A DNA stretch of 64,000 nt, taken from contig VTPC01001891.1 of the NCBI GenBank assembly GCA_011009095.1, positions 557,538-621,537 of the forward strand, given 5' to 3'. Positions 54,001-60,679 of this stretch are shown here, piece after piece. Below the pieces are notes generated by a model, which did not search any database, was not told the DNA's origin, and was given only the letters and a program-made list of their open reading frames with translations. Position numbers and translations under genes: made by a program. Source of the DNA: Ignelater luminosus. Lineage: Eukaryota > Arthropoda > Insecta > Coleoptera > Elateridae. How positions within the stretch are numbered: the stretch's first letter is position 1; every line of letters begins with the position of its first letter.

Positions 54001-57000
54001 TATAGGTTTCTTGCAAAACCTCACCTGTGTGTAACTTACCTCGTGGAAGCTTTATTAAAATTCTCTCTAACGTTTCACAATCGAGATTCAACACAAAATA
54101 AAAACTATATAAACACGTGATTTGTCTTAAATAATTTTGCCTAGGAAGTCCTCTGAAGGCTTCCTTCTTTTAAAATAATCAAAAAGAAATACAAATTAGT
54201 ATTAACTTTTCTCTAGAACAAAGGTATGTAAACTTTAAGAAAAATTTAGAATAAACACCACCGTGCTTTTTAATAGCCAAAGAAACAAAAAACAAAATTA
54301 ACGCTGCTTCGTCTGGACCAGGAATCCACTTACAACAAAAATAAAATAAACAAAAAGAAATGATTCTGTTACGTTAAAATTTCAAAATATGAAACAAAAG
54401 ATCAAAATTCAAATATTAAATTAATTTAACCAAGATAATCTTGACAATAAATTTTTAAGTAGCAACAAATGAACTTTATATCTAATAACAAAGACGGTAG
54501 CCAAAAGTTATCAATTATGTTGCAACAATTCAACAAACACCAGCTAAAATTACCTGGGAACGTTCCTGTTACAAATTAGTTAAAAATATTGATCATAAAT
54601 ATAATAATTCTATGAGAAAATACGAAGTTAATCTTGTCTAAGCAAGGTTTTTGTACGAAATGTTTCACAAATTCAAAGTTCTCCTAGTCTTTCACCAAGT
54701 GAAACAACCATTAAAAGCTCAAATAACAAAACAAAATAGGTCTTTCTTACGTATAAATGAAATCTTTCTTCCAGATGGTATGTGCAGGTCTCTGATTCCC
54801 AACGACAGCAACCCATCCAGATGCTATACGTCGCAAAATTTCACAATCGCCGAGTCTCACCAATGTTCAAGAAAACTTACGTTCCACGGAACAATCACTT
54901 CTATTAACGTTAAACAAGAAACACAAGAACAAAATCCAAGTGTTTATACACAAACTTTAAAATTGAAACCACTTTGAGTCTCGAATGCTCTTTGATTTAT
55001 TTAATCTATTAGGTTCACGGAGCTTCCAAGGTGTATTACACACAGTTCGATTCTTCATGGGGCGGGCAGTTTCTGTTCTCAACAGACCATTAAACGTTGC
55101 ACAAAGGGACCAAAATTGTTGCGTTTCTACCCTCTACAAGTTTTATTTCCTCGCAAATACCAGCGTAACTTTAGATGAAGCTGAACCGCTTCCCACACTA
55201 ACAACTGTTCGAAGTATCACTTTTTGGTAAACAAACCGATTTTCTTCCGTGAATAACACGACAAAGACCCAACGAAACCCGGATTTCTCGAGTCCGATCT
55301 CTCTTTCTTATACTAAGAGAATCGCTTAACTTGAATTAGGTTTGTAACCATTTAAGGGTTTGTAGAGGCAACGCCGAAAAAAAAAATATGCTCGCACGTC
55401 GATTCGAGTACGCAGCTACCCACGTAAACCCTATTCTCTCTGCGTCTCCTGTCACGCAGCTTGCGCTTACCGGAGTGGGGTTGGGAAGCCAGATGCACGA
55501 CCTAACAGGTCAAAATGCTAGTATTCTTGAGGCAATGAAAAATTCCACTCCTTAGATTTTCAGCCTGAACCTGACTTAACAAAGACCGTGTGACTCCAGC
55601 ATTCGCGACTAAGATTCCAGGAACCTTTTATTTACGTCTGGATCTTGATATTGGAAAAATAACAAAAGGCACGTCCGCTGGAGCCCAGAAGTCGAGACCA
55701 CAAAGTTAACAATTCTTTAAAATAAAATTTTAACAAACATCCGTTCATAGAATGAAATAATTTAAATATTACGCGTCAGAAAAACAAATATCTGAACGAG
55801 ATTGAAAGACAGGGGCGGATTTAGTGCGAATTTTAAAATAACATTACATGTTACCAATGAGTAACTAGTCAAATGCTAATCATTTATGTTACCGAGCACA
55901 AATTGAACAAAGTATAGCTGCTTATTTGGAGCTATTTGTAATACCTGGTAAAATATCTTAAAAGAAATCCACAATTCATGTCATGTCATGTTTGATGTCT
56001 GATTACTCATGGCATACTATGATGAAAAATTGTGTTCATTTCATAACTTGGTAAAACAAAAGAATACCTATGTTAAATCTGGTATCACTGGAGAGCATTT
56101 AAAATATGCTCGGCAATATGAAAATCAAGTAGGTGTTTCATTTAAAGAAAACTGCATTTACATGCCACTGTCGAAGTTACACAAAAGACTATTGCAAAAT
56201 GATTTTTTTGTGTTGACAAGTAAATTCTCTAAAACCCCCCTTCTCTGCTGTTCTTTTCTATCTTTGTCCATTCTCGAGATATTTCACTTTAGAGAAAATC
56301 AAATATTTTTATTTTTAGCAAATATCAAATTGATTTCCAAAACAGGCAACTTTTTTCTAATTTAACCGACTTTGCATCTCTTACAGTTATCCCAATGATA
56401 ACCCTCAAATTTGAAACAGACTGTATAATCTAAGAGAAAACATAAAAAGAAATACTTCTATAAATCAATATATTTTTTACCCCATAATAATTAAATTGTT
56501 AAGGAAAAGGTTAATCTAAACTTCTAATCCCCAGTAATTAGAAGTAGTAAAATTCAGATGTCAATTCCGAATCCTCCAATCAGATTGCTAAAGTTAGTAT
56601 TGCATTAGATAATATTGACCCGGTTTTTACTCTTCTTTCATTAACTGATGAAGCTTCTTTAAAAATCTAAACAAGTATAGCTTTATTTGATTTTAACACG
56701 AAAAGAAAAGACAAAATCAGTTGCCATGGTATTTAGAGAATGTTTAGATGACCCAATGACTTTAAAAAAATGCTTTATGCAATCATTTGGAAATACCAGT
56801 TAAAAAGATAATTGTTTAAGATTATATCTCAGAAAATTGTGCTAAAACATAAATTTTTAAACAAAATAAACTTCTAATCAAATCTTCATTATTCATTATT
56901 AACTATTTCATGACAAAATAATATAAAGTAGGTAATTTAAGCAATTACATAATTCCTAAACATCAAAAATATTACAACTGAAGGACTGTTAAAATGATGA

Positions 57001-58323
57001 AAATTTTTGCAAATGCGCGAAATCAGGAAAGTGCTTAATGGCATTTGGGAAAAATTAGGCAATTCTAGTGTTCTAGTGCAAATTGCTGCTATAAGTCACA
57101 TTGGTTGATTTTTAAATTCTTGTCTAAAGATAAACTAAGATAGAGCCATTAACGTAGACAAATCATGGCTTAATCTGATATTTTATCATTTGGAATGAAT
57201 AATGTAAACATTTGTAATTTTTTTATGTTACAAGTTGTCATTTTGACATCGCAGGTTTTCAATTTTCCTGCAAAGATTATAACCACTTGTAAAATATGCT
57301 CACCCTGCTGTTTTTATTTTAAATAGATCACACAATATTACTTTTCTCCACCAAGCGTTATGTAACATATGTCCAAATACTTCACAGTTGTTAGAAGTTA
57401 AAAACATAACATTCTGTAATTGTACAACAAAGACCTACCTGGACTGGAAACATCCGATATCATTTTCATATCTGGTGTCCAACTCGCTGATGCATGCGAA
57501 GATTCACTTAATGTTGTATCAAGCATGGCCGACATATCTAAATTGCTTTCTTCCTCCTTATATTCATCATCATCCTCATCATCATCTTCATTATGATCGA
57601 TAGGTTCTTGTTTAGGGTTAATTGCAGAATCCACATATTCGGGTACTCTTTCAGAACGCTCCTCTATGCACGGTTTTTTTATTGGTGGGGGTTGAGGTGA
57701 TGGAACTGAATGAGGAGACACCATCGAGGCAGGTGATCTTACAGTCTTTGGACTCTCAATAGCTCTTAATGGTTGTAATGGCCTAATTATTTTTTTGGGA
57801 GGTTTTGCACGTTTCAAAGCTTGTTTAGATTCGGAGTTTCCATACATATACGGACTGCCTCTATGAAAACTATTATCATTAACTCCATTTGTATCCTAGA
57901 TGAATGAACATTAATAAGCACTATTTTTAAACAGCACCTGAAGTAACTCACCGTACTAGAATTAGATGAATTATTCTCAGTGAGACCTTTTATTTTTAAC
58001 ATTTCAGCTACTCTCATAAATGTTGGAATTTCATCTTGACTAACACTAACTTCTCCTTGGTACATAAACTGCAGCAAGCAGCTCAATGCAGAATATTTTA
58101 CATCTTGCAAAATGACTATTGGATGTTTACATGGATTTGCTTTAAATAGTTCTTTAAAATAAGGACTGCAAATGGATAAAACAGTTTTGTGTGCTTTAAT
58201 AAAGCGTCCCTCAGCAGCAAGAGTCACATCGACAAGATCCTCATCTTGTAAAAGAGAATGAAATCCTGTCCTTAAATTATTGTGAAAGTTGTTCCAACAC
58301 AAAGAAAACTGTTCTGTTTCCAT
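26817..58323 (-). CDS. mod(mdg4): mod(mdg4)-like BTB/FLYWCH locus with alternative 3' exons (gene-level entry)
   Basis: Two common exons (58323-57952, 57895-57439) encode a BTB domain plus linker and end with one base of a codon. Three terminal exons, each starting with two bases that complete that codon to glycine, each encode a FLYWCH finger and a stop: C (42886-42594), B (32895-32639) and A (27097-26817). Any one can be spliced to the common part without a frameshift, giving 373, 361 or 369 residues. In Drosophila, mod(mdg4) products act in chromatin insulation, apoptosis and meiotic pairing, and isoforms share the BTB part and differ in FLYWCH ends, partly through trans-splicing. The structure here is the same in principle. 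Further terminal exons may lie to the left or be missed. No opposite-strand FLYWCH exon was found. Confidence 0.85.
27098..27743. other. mod(mdg4) intronic sequence, nothing recognised
   Basis: AT-rich sequence between terminal exon A and the nested transposon cluster. The plus-strand frame at 27417-27626 has no recognised similarity. Confidence 0.4.
27781..28027. mobile_element. hAT-like MITE (247 bp)
   Basis: The termini CAATGTTCCCTCTAA and TTAGAGGGAACATTG are exact inverses. The flanks TTCAGGAG and TTCGAGAG agree at 6 of 8 positions, consistent with an aged 8-bp duplication. The terminus resembles widespread hAT families that begin CAGTGTTCCCTCTAA. Confidence 0.7.
28073..29371 (-). mobile_element. 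Degenerate Tc1/mariner-like element (1.3 kb)
   Basis: The left end CAGTTTGTCTTAGGCTACTA and right end TAGTAGCCTAAGACAAACTG are exact inverses, with continued inverted similarity (GGAACATAGCC..., AACAATAG). TA flanks both ends (28071-28072, 29372-29373). It encloses a broken transposase on the minus strand. Confidence 0.88.
28480..29002 (-). pseudogene. Broken transposase of the 28073-29371 element
   Basis: The minus-strand N-terminal part reads MGNSYRDVTNLLDNMFEIR, then NQQIAVCAAIRQINEVLD and ISKDTVCKILKENNYKLRKL, which fits the helix-turn-helix DNA-binding region of Tc1/mariner transposases. Downstream, after a large deletion and frameshifts, NGYGDGSAHETAEVQEF and CPPRSPDLSDFF appear; the latter is the third-acidic-residue block. 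Most of the DDE core is missing. Non-functional. Confidence 0.65.
29951..30028 (-). ncRNA. tRNA-derived sequence (SINE head or tRNA pseudogene)
   Basis: The minus strand contains GGTTGTGGGTTCGATTCCC, which matches the pol III box B / T-arm consensus, preceded about 40 bases upstream by a degenerate box A-like GGAGCTCGGTAGTTCTGATA. Acceptor and D-stem pairing is not good enough for a working tRNA. No clear SINE tail was delimited. Confidence 0.4.
30029..30402. other. mod(mdg4) intronic sequence, nothing recognised
   Basis: No coding frame or repeat boundary was identified between the tRNA-like sequence and the following MITE. Confidence 0.4.
30403..30739. mobile_element. MITE-like element (337 bp)
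   Basis: The termini CAGGGTATTAGGTAA and TTACCTAATATCCTG are inverse with one mismatch; GTAGC / GCTAC follows in both arms. No target duplication is evident. Confidence 0.6.
30740..32638. other. mod(mdg4) intronic sequence with an exon-like patch at 31745-31830
   Basis: Mostly low-complexity AT. At about 31610-31670 the motif AGTTAAC recurs. The patch at 31745-31830 has codon-like composition on both strands and is discussed as a finding. No other feature was recognised. Confidence 0.4.
32639..32895 (-). CDS. mod(mdg4): mod(mdg4)-like alternative terminal exon B (FLYWCH finger)
   Basis: The acceptor TTATTGCCGCAG precedes GT, completing the glycine codon. The exon continues GLLFLKSRKGHPVLINNG, then the finger with W-Y-C (TWYCVKRHTLNC) and H-N-H (YSGHNHA). 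It ends in TPTSTP before a TGA stop. The exon is noticeably more GC-rich than the intron around it, with many CG and GC third positions, unlike exons A and C. The predicted isoform is 361 residues. The plus-strand open frame covering this exon (32672-33031) is a shadow. Confidence 0.88.
32896..33352. other. mod(mdg4) intronic sequence, nothing recognised
   Basis: AT-rich sequence upstream (on the gene strand) of terminal exon B. Confidence 0.4.
33353..33930. repeat. Diverged MITE fragments with a repeated internal block
   Basis: ACAGGGTGTAAAC starts at about 33354, and related blocks GAGATACAGGTTGTCAAAG (about 33458) and GACATATAGGGTGTCAAAA (about 33880) are each followed by a TTCTTTTGTTTTTCCA-like stretch. 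This looks like two decayed copies of one terminal sequence. Confidence 0.5.
33930..34300 (+). pseudogene. Reverse-transcriptase fragment of a non-LTR retrotransposon (Jockey-like)
   Basis: GYADDIIIIV (YADD at 33994-34005) is the reverse-transcriptase active-site block. Downstream frames give SLLINPQKT and then VTYLGAILDFKLI, matching the L-x-x-N-x-x-K-T and YLGxxLDxKL blocks that follow the active site in Jockey/CR1-type LINEs. Stops and frameshifts interrupt it, so it is a dead fragment. Confidence 0.7.
34301..35264. other. Intronic sequence, possibly the tail of the LINE fragment
   Basis: T-rich sequence with no coding frame recognised; a somewhat GC-richer part at 35030-35170. Confidence 0.35.
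35265..35368. repeat. 26-bp tandem repeat, four copies
   Basis: Units begin AGCAACC, AGTAACC, AGCATCC and AGAAACC and each ends CTTTTCAA-like; spacing is exactly 26 bases over 104 bases. Confidence 0.85.
35369..36231. other. Intronic sequence, nothing recognised
   Basis: T-rich; the open frame at 35698-35883 is hydrophobic and compositionally biased and is not supported as a gene. Confidence 0.4.
36232..36538. mobile_element. hAT MITE (291 bp) with 8-bp target duplication
   Basis: The element is 36240-36530: CAGTGATTCTCAACC at the left, GGTTGAGAATCACTG at the right, exact inverses and very close to known hAT ends (CAGTGGTTCTCAACC). The perfect duplication CTATACAG flanks it (36232-36239, 36531-36538). 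The outer arms also share GTGCCGC / GTGCCACC motifs. Confidence 0.94.
36539..37249. other. Intronic sequence, nothing recognised
   Basis: No coding frame or repeat boundary was identified. Confidence 0.4.
37250..37389. repeat. Dispersed direct repeat, copy 1
   Basis: Similar over about 140 bases to 39818-39955, from GCTTGTAAAGACATTAAAAT to ACTCATACAATAAAT. The copies differ by scattered substitutions and small indels. Confidence 0.85.
37709..38975. mobile_element. Tc1/mariner-like element with very long inverted arms (1267 bp)
   Basis: The left end CAGGGTGGTCCAAGATTCCG and right end CGGAATCTTGGACCACCCTG are exact inverses, with TA on both sides (37707-37708, 38976-38977). Inverted homology runs inward over most of the element, through TCCTATTCTG/CAGGATAGGA and AGCACAGCCCTC/GAGGGCTGTGCT. 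The unpaired centre (38299-38400) encodes FQHDGAPAHSSCYKP, the second catalytic Asp block of mariner-like transposases, followed by stops. Confidence 0.88.
38976..39670. other. Intronic sequence, nothing recognised
   Basis: AT-rich; short open frames on both strands without recognisable similarity. Confidence 0.4.
39671..40010. repeat. Direct-repeat block (copy 2 of 37250-37389 plus a duplicated 55-bp segment)
   Basis: 39818-39955 repeats 37250-37389. Immediately after it, 39956-40010 repeats 39671-39726; the shared core is TTGTACAGTCATAAATAAAC. The order suggests a small segmental duplication or copies of one unnamed repeat family. Confidence 0.75.
40011..42593. other. mod(mdg4) intronic sequence, nothing recognised
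   Basis: AT-rich. CAGATGGTCGAGAAAGTACG near 41293 resembles an isolated Tc1-type terminus, but no partner was found. No coding frame is supported. Confidence 0.4.
42594..42886 (-). CDS. mod(mdg4): mod(mdg4)-like alternative terminal exon C (FLYWCH finger)
   Basis: The acceptor TTTTATCTGCAG precedes GA, completing a glycine codon. The exon reads TLQCILGKRGNPRLIVDGH, then the finger with W-Y-C (FWYCKHSRTPHKC) and H-S-H (PSNHSHVV). An acidic tail PFNPEEDMEVPIDRLQ leads to RSTFSHM and a TAA stop. All FLYWCH positions are present. It is the terminal exon nearest the common exons, about 14.5 kb away, and gives a predicted 373-residue isoform. Confidence 0.88.
42887..43413. other. mod(mdg4) intronic sequence, nothing recognised
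   Basis: AT-rich sequence upstream of terminal exon C on the gene strand. Confidence 0.4.
43414..44264. mobile_element. Foldback element (851 bp) with tRNA-like motifs in the arms
   Basis: Two arms of roughly 330 bases are inverse copies: AGTGGAACATAGCAAGAAT (about 43431) against ATTCTTGCTATGTTCCACT (44231-44249), then CAGTACTG..., GGAAAGGAAGCATATTTCC and TTGTCTTGTTATxxAAGCA. Both arms contain a box B-like segment (AAGTTCAAATCCCAG left; GGGTTCAAATC on the minus strand at right). No transposase. Confidence 0.75.
44265..44520. other. Intronic sequence with a CG-richer patch at 44400-44520
   Basis: CACGCTGCG and GGACGCGATC-type motifs stand out from the AT background; no frame supported. Confidence 0.35.
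44521..46318. mobile_element. Possible transposon bounded by about 52-bp inverted repeats
   Basis: 44521-44575 (GATAAATTAGAGTTCCTACA ... GAGTTAGGACATG) is inverted at 46267-46318 (CATGTCCTAACTC ... GGAACTCTACGATAAAT). The 1.7 kb between is AT-rich with no transposase. A diverged tandem duplication of about 75 bases (AAAATTGAAA ... GTTCC...CCAATCA) lies just inside the right arm. Boundaries are uncertain. Confidence 0.5.
46319..47104. other. Intronic sequence, nothing recognised
   Basis: AT-rich; no supported frame or repeat terminus. Confidence 0.4.
47105..48600. mobile_element. Second foldback element, related to the one at 18504-21896
   Basis: Arms 47165-47290 and 48235-48345 are inverse copies: AAGCGCGCATC, GCGCGCTTCCCACTC, TAGCGTTAACC-type blocks. 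The right end (CGTGACCTTTGACCTTTGA, then GAGGTTTGGCCTTATTTTAC and GACTAT) parallels the right terminus of the 18.5-21.9 kb element. A minus-strand coding remnant fills the centre. The left terminus is truncated or diverged. Confidence 0.6.
47572..48073 (-). pseudogene. C-terminal Cys-rich fragment of a transposon-associated ORF
   Basis: Two overlapping minus-strand frames join around 47860 by a frameshift: LQVQQLV in one, then DVQPESWGWDLENK in the other. The latter continues LLPPASDTLLNRIFGN and a Cys-rich motif KGCGVNCGCRKVGLQC followed by CGQCHGQACFN. This W-G-W plus KGC-C-CRK-C-C-C pattern is the C-terminus of a multi-copy insect protein family of unknown function. I infer, but cannot prove here, that it is the other end of the protein whose N-terminus sits in the 18.5-21.9 kb foldback. 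Confidence 0.6.
48640..50110 (+). pseudogene. Degenerate non-LTR retrotransposon (LINE) reverse transcriptase
   Basis: Scattered frames in order: KLMWNTLKELRNPTRF (about 48636-48690); a pre-RT/RT finger region with EKVVYQQLLQYFNKNKL and NQSD (49105-49182); CETALQLIITE-like and LDLKWAFE; the conserved C-G-V-P-Q-G-T-I-L-G-P-L-L block (49403-49441); LFIGDTLLC in place of FADDTLLC (about 49470); LNASKTKAMIITTP; and VTEVKIFKI. The order and motifs are those of Jockey/CR1-type LINEs. Frameshifts and stops are frequent and the second active-site Asp pair is damaged. It abuts the foldback end at 48600. Confidence 0.75.
50111..51584. other. Intronic sequence with a short inverted repeat
   Basis: GTGCTGTGAAAGGTA (about 50600-50614) and TACCTTTCACAGCAC (50825-50839) are exact inverses about 210 bases apart, perhaps a MITE remnant. 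Otherwise nothing recognised. Confidence 0.4.
51585..56423. mobile_element. Possible 4.8-kb element with about 430-bp terminal inverted repeats
   Basis: The left end CAGTATGTTCCAAACTTGAG and right end CTCAAATTTGAAACAGACTG are diverged inverses with TA on both sides (51583-51584, 56424-56425). Inverse homology continues to about 52020 and 55975 (GATATTTGCTAAAAA, ATTTTCATATTG, TTCTTTTGTTTTAC). Each arm holds a piece of a transposase-like frame, LVKQKNTYVKSGITGEHLKY at right and PYITEKHLKHAEQYENQL at left, resembling the region before the first catalytic Asp in Tc1 transposases. It could instead be two separate inverted copies of one family. Confidence 0.5.
54000..55740. other. GC-richer block inside the 51.6-56.4 kb element, possible LTR remnant
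   Basis: Composition differs from the surroundings, especially 54770-55700. TGTTGCGTTTCTACC starts at 55118; on the minus strand the sequence just past CGCAACA is TTTTGGTCCCTTTGTGC, which has the TGG start expected of a retroviral-type primer-binding site. No second LTR or gag/pol frame was recognised. Plus-strand frames at 54651-54977 and 54985-55230 are unassigned and probably not genes. Confidence 0.25.
56424..57438. other. Last stretch of the mod(mdg4) long intron, nothing recognised
   Basis: AT-rich sequence between the 51.6-56.4 kb element and common exon 2. Confidence 0.5.
57439..57895 (-). CDS. mod(mdg4): mod(mdg4)-like common exon 2 (linker)
   Basis: The acceptor CATTCATCTAG precedes GATACAAATGG; the exon is 457 bases (152 codons plus one base). 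It encodes a basic stretch KQALKRAKPPKKIIRPLQ, a Ser/Pro-rich part SPASMVSPHSVPSPQPPP, and an acidic tract HNEDDDEDDDEYKEEESN (about residues 226-243). It ends SSPG before the donor CCAG|GTAGGT in phase 1. The basic part may be a nuclear localisation signal and the acidic tract a protein interaction surface (inference). The plus-strand His-rich frame over this exon is a shadow of the acidic codons. An intron of only 56 bases separates it from exon 1. Confidence 0.85.
57952..58323 (-). CDS. mod(mdg4): mod(mdg4)-like common exon 1 (BTB/POZ domain)
   Basis: ATG at 58323; 124 codons ending NSSNSST before the donor ACG|GTGAGT in phase 0. METEQFSLCWNNFHNN, then LVDVTLAAEGRFIKAHKTVL, SPYFKELFKANPCKHPIV, LLQFMYQGEVSVSQDE and LKIKGLTEN are the hallmarks of the insect BTB-ttk group. 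The domain dimerises or multimerises transcription and insulator proteins. EQFSLCWNNF matches mod(mdg4) better than the lola/tramtrack form (QFCLRWNNH). Upstream, TTTGTATCTGTAG ending at 58354 looks like an acceptor, so a non-coding 5' exon probably precedes it. Confidence 0.93.
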
Positions 58324-58843
58324 GGTTAATTCTTAAAATTTCTCCTTGCTAACCTACAGATACAAAACAATAACAATCACGGAATATCATAAAACTATCG
58401 CTTTTAGGTATAGTTTATACACAATCCCAAACAAACCGGTTTTATAGTAACGAATCTAAAAAAAAAGCTCACCCGTTAGCTTCCTTTGGTATTATGATTT
58501 TAATTATAATACAACCATATCGTAGTTTAAAATGGCGTGAGCAAACAATGATAAAAAAATAAACTTAAAGGAACCTTCTTATTTTATTTGATAAAAATAT
58601 CAAAAAATAAGGACACGAATGCTTGCAAAAACGGTAATGTCCGACGGTGGTGACGTCACACACAAGTATAACATATTATTGCACTTTTCTTATACTCCTC
58701 GACCAGTCTTATACAGCAGCATTGTTTATACTGAAAAACTAACGAACTTCGAGAAAAAATAATGAACGCTTATTCAATTTTATAAAACAAATGTTATAAG
58801 TAAGTTTTTTGATGTTAACAACAATATACGTTACAAAGGCATA
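58324..58843 (-). promoter_or_regulatory. mod(mdg4)-like upstream region with a CRE palindrome
   Basis: TGACGTCA, a perfect CREB/ATF site, lies at 58651-58658 in a GC-richer patch (CCGACGGTGGTGACGTCACA) about 330 bases upstream of the start codon. With a 5' UTR intron acceptor at about 58354, the transcription start is likely in this interval. The assignment is by position and motif only. Confidence 0.4.
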
Positions 58844-59365
58844 TAATATCTATTTCACGTAAAGAAATACATGCGTTACTCGTGTGATCCAGATGCTTCA
58901 AATCAAAAAATGGCCCAACTGAAAACTTTCTACACGTCCTATCTTAGCGGCGGTAGGTTGACAGACAAACAATAACAAAACAGTTTTTTAAAAAGTACAT
59001 ATAAATTCATTTTAAAATTAACTTTTATTAATCTTACTACTTACTTTAAAACTAATAAACGGAAAATTGTTTAATTATAATTCTTCAAAGAACTGTTTTT
59101 GTTGTTTAAATGTAAACAAATGTCAATTTGAGAATTCAAATACGTTTGACATTTTCGAAACATACATAGCTACATAGCTCAAATTTTAGTGCAATCACGT
59201 CTACTGTTTCTAGTGTTATCCTTGTCATATATCTTCTACTTAAATAGAATGCTAACGGTTCAATATGTATCTCTTTTTTCAACATACATTTCAAATAGGT
59301 GCGTGTTGTCTTTGATTAAAAATAAATCTGTGACGCATGTATCTCTTTACGTGAAATAGATATTA
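58844..59365. mobile_element. MITE (about 520 bp) whose left end also occurs at 17556
   Basis: The left end TAATATCTATTTCACGTAAA and right end TTTACGTGAAATAGATATTA are exact inverses, and the repeat continues through GAAATACATGCGT / ACGCATGTATCTC. TA at each end may be the target duplication. The first 121 bases match 17556-17676. Confidence 0.85.
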
Positions 59366-60679
59366 CATTCTTAATCTTATGTGTGAACTTGCGCTGTTGG
59401 GTAAATATTTACGATTAACTTTATGTTTAGATCTAAAAGCCGTTTGGCACGGTAATATTTTTTGTATTTTGTATTTTCAATGTAAATTTAATCTAAGAAA
59501 ATTTACAAGCGTGTCATGCAGATCTGTAAAAATTGATTTAAATTTTGAAGCAAAAATTGAGAATATTTAGAAATCTTTTTATTTATTTGTTAAAAATGAG
59601 TCAATATCTGCGCAGGCTGCGAATTTCCGCAAACCATGCTAAAGACGTTAACTTAACCTTTACTTTTTTCTTTCTCTTTAAATTTGCTAATATTAATATT
59701 ATTGTAGCAACACCAGCTCCAGTACAGTATACATTGATATCGTTTATATCAATTTTTAAGGTTTCAGAAATTCCAAGAACCCGAATAACAACTTACGAAA
59801 TTTTTAGGTTAGAACTTCAAATCACTATAAACTAACTGTACGCGCGAAATCCAAACATTAAACGTCATTTTGGTAATGACAATGCAAGAAAACGCAGGCG
59901 CACTAATAGAAATTGACTCATTTTTGAAATGAAATCTATAACCGTGTCATGCAGAATACGTTTATTTCACGTTAATTTTGATATTATTTTTCTAGTAACT
60001 TTTTTACAAATCTGGATGATACGCTTTTAAATTTACTTAAATTAAATTCACATTGAAATATTGCACAAATAAATTACCGTGTCAAACGGCGCTACGGGCT
60101 GTTTGACACGGTGGTAAATTTGACGTTGGGATTTTCCGATAAATTCTCGGAAATATTTGACAACAAATTTGACCAGGAGGATGCAACCAATTTTGGAGAG
60201 GGAGGGCTTAGAGGTTGGAAGTTAAATTTCACTACACGTTTCAGTAATTAAGTGGTGCCTTTAATATTTGCCTTTACAACACGTAAACATTTAGTTAAAA
60301 AACACGTTAATCACAGTTTCCGAAGACACATTCTCTTTATTTGTATTCTGCATACGGATTCTAATTGCTCGACAAGATGCAGATGCGCCATTTTCCCGAT
60401 ACTTGGCGATTCTAAATGCTTTTGTGTCGTTTCGTATCGAGTCAGTTTGTGGTAAAATCATATTGTTATGAAGCTGTGAACTATCGGATATCTCGCAAGT
60501 GCTACGAAATGGGATTCTAATTGCTTTCGTGTCCGATCGACAGCGAGCACTTTGCTGTGATTTTAGACGGTAGCTTGTTAGGTACCGACTTCATTGTGCA
60601 TATTCATCTAACACAATATAATCTAAATATGTTCTTCTTTGTTTACAAGTAAAAGTTATATGCAGCCGATGGACATTTA
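59366..60679. other. Intergenic sequence with repeated GTGTCA motifs and a hairpin
   Basis: GTGTCATGCAGA occurs at about 59512 and 59944, and TTTGGCACGGTAAT near 59442. GGATTCTAATTGCT occurs twice (about 60355, 60513). No gene recognised; frames at 59379-59835 and 60252-60455 have no similarity known to me. Confidence 0.4.
60076..60112. repeat. 12-bp perfect hairpin, 13-nt loop
   Basis: ACCGTGTCAAAC at 60076-60087 and GTTTGACACGGT at 60101-60112 are exact inverses; AAATT/AATTT extends the symmetry on the outside after a short mismatch. Confidence 0.85.

Noticed and set aside
54651..55230. Two consecutive plus-strand frames (108 and 81 codons) as a new gene
   Set aside because: No recognised domain or supporting splice sites, and the position is inside a probable transposon; composition alone is not enough.
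57388..57603. Plus-strand frame ending in a His-rich tail
   Set aside because: It is the antisense of the Asp/Glu-rich tract of common exon 2 (GAT/ATC, GAA/TTC).
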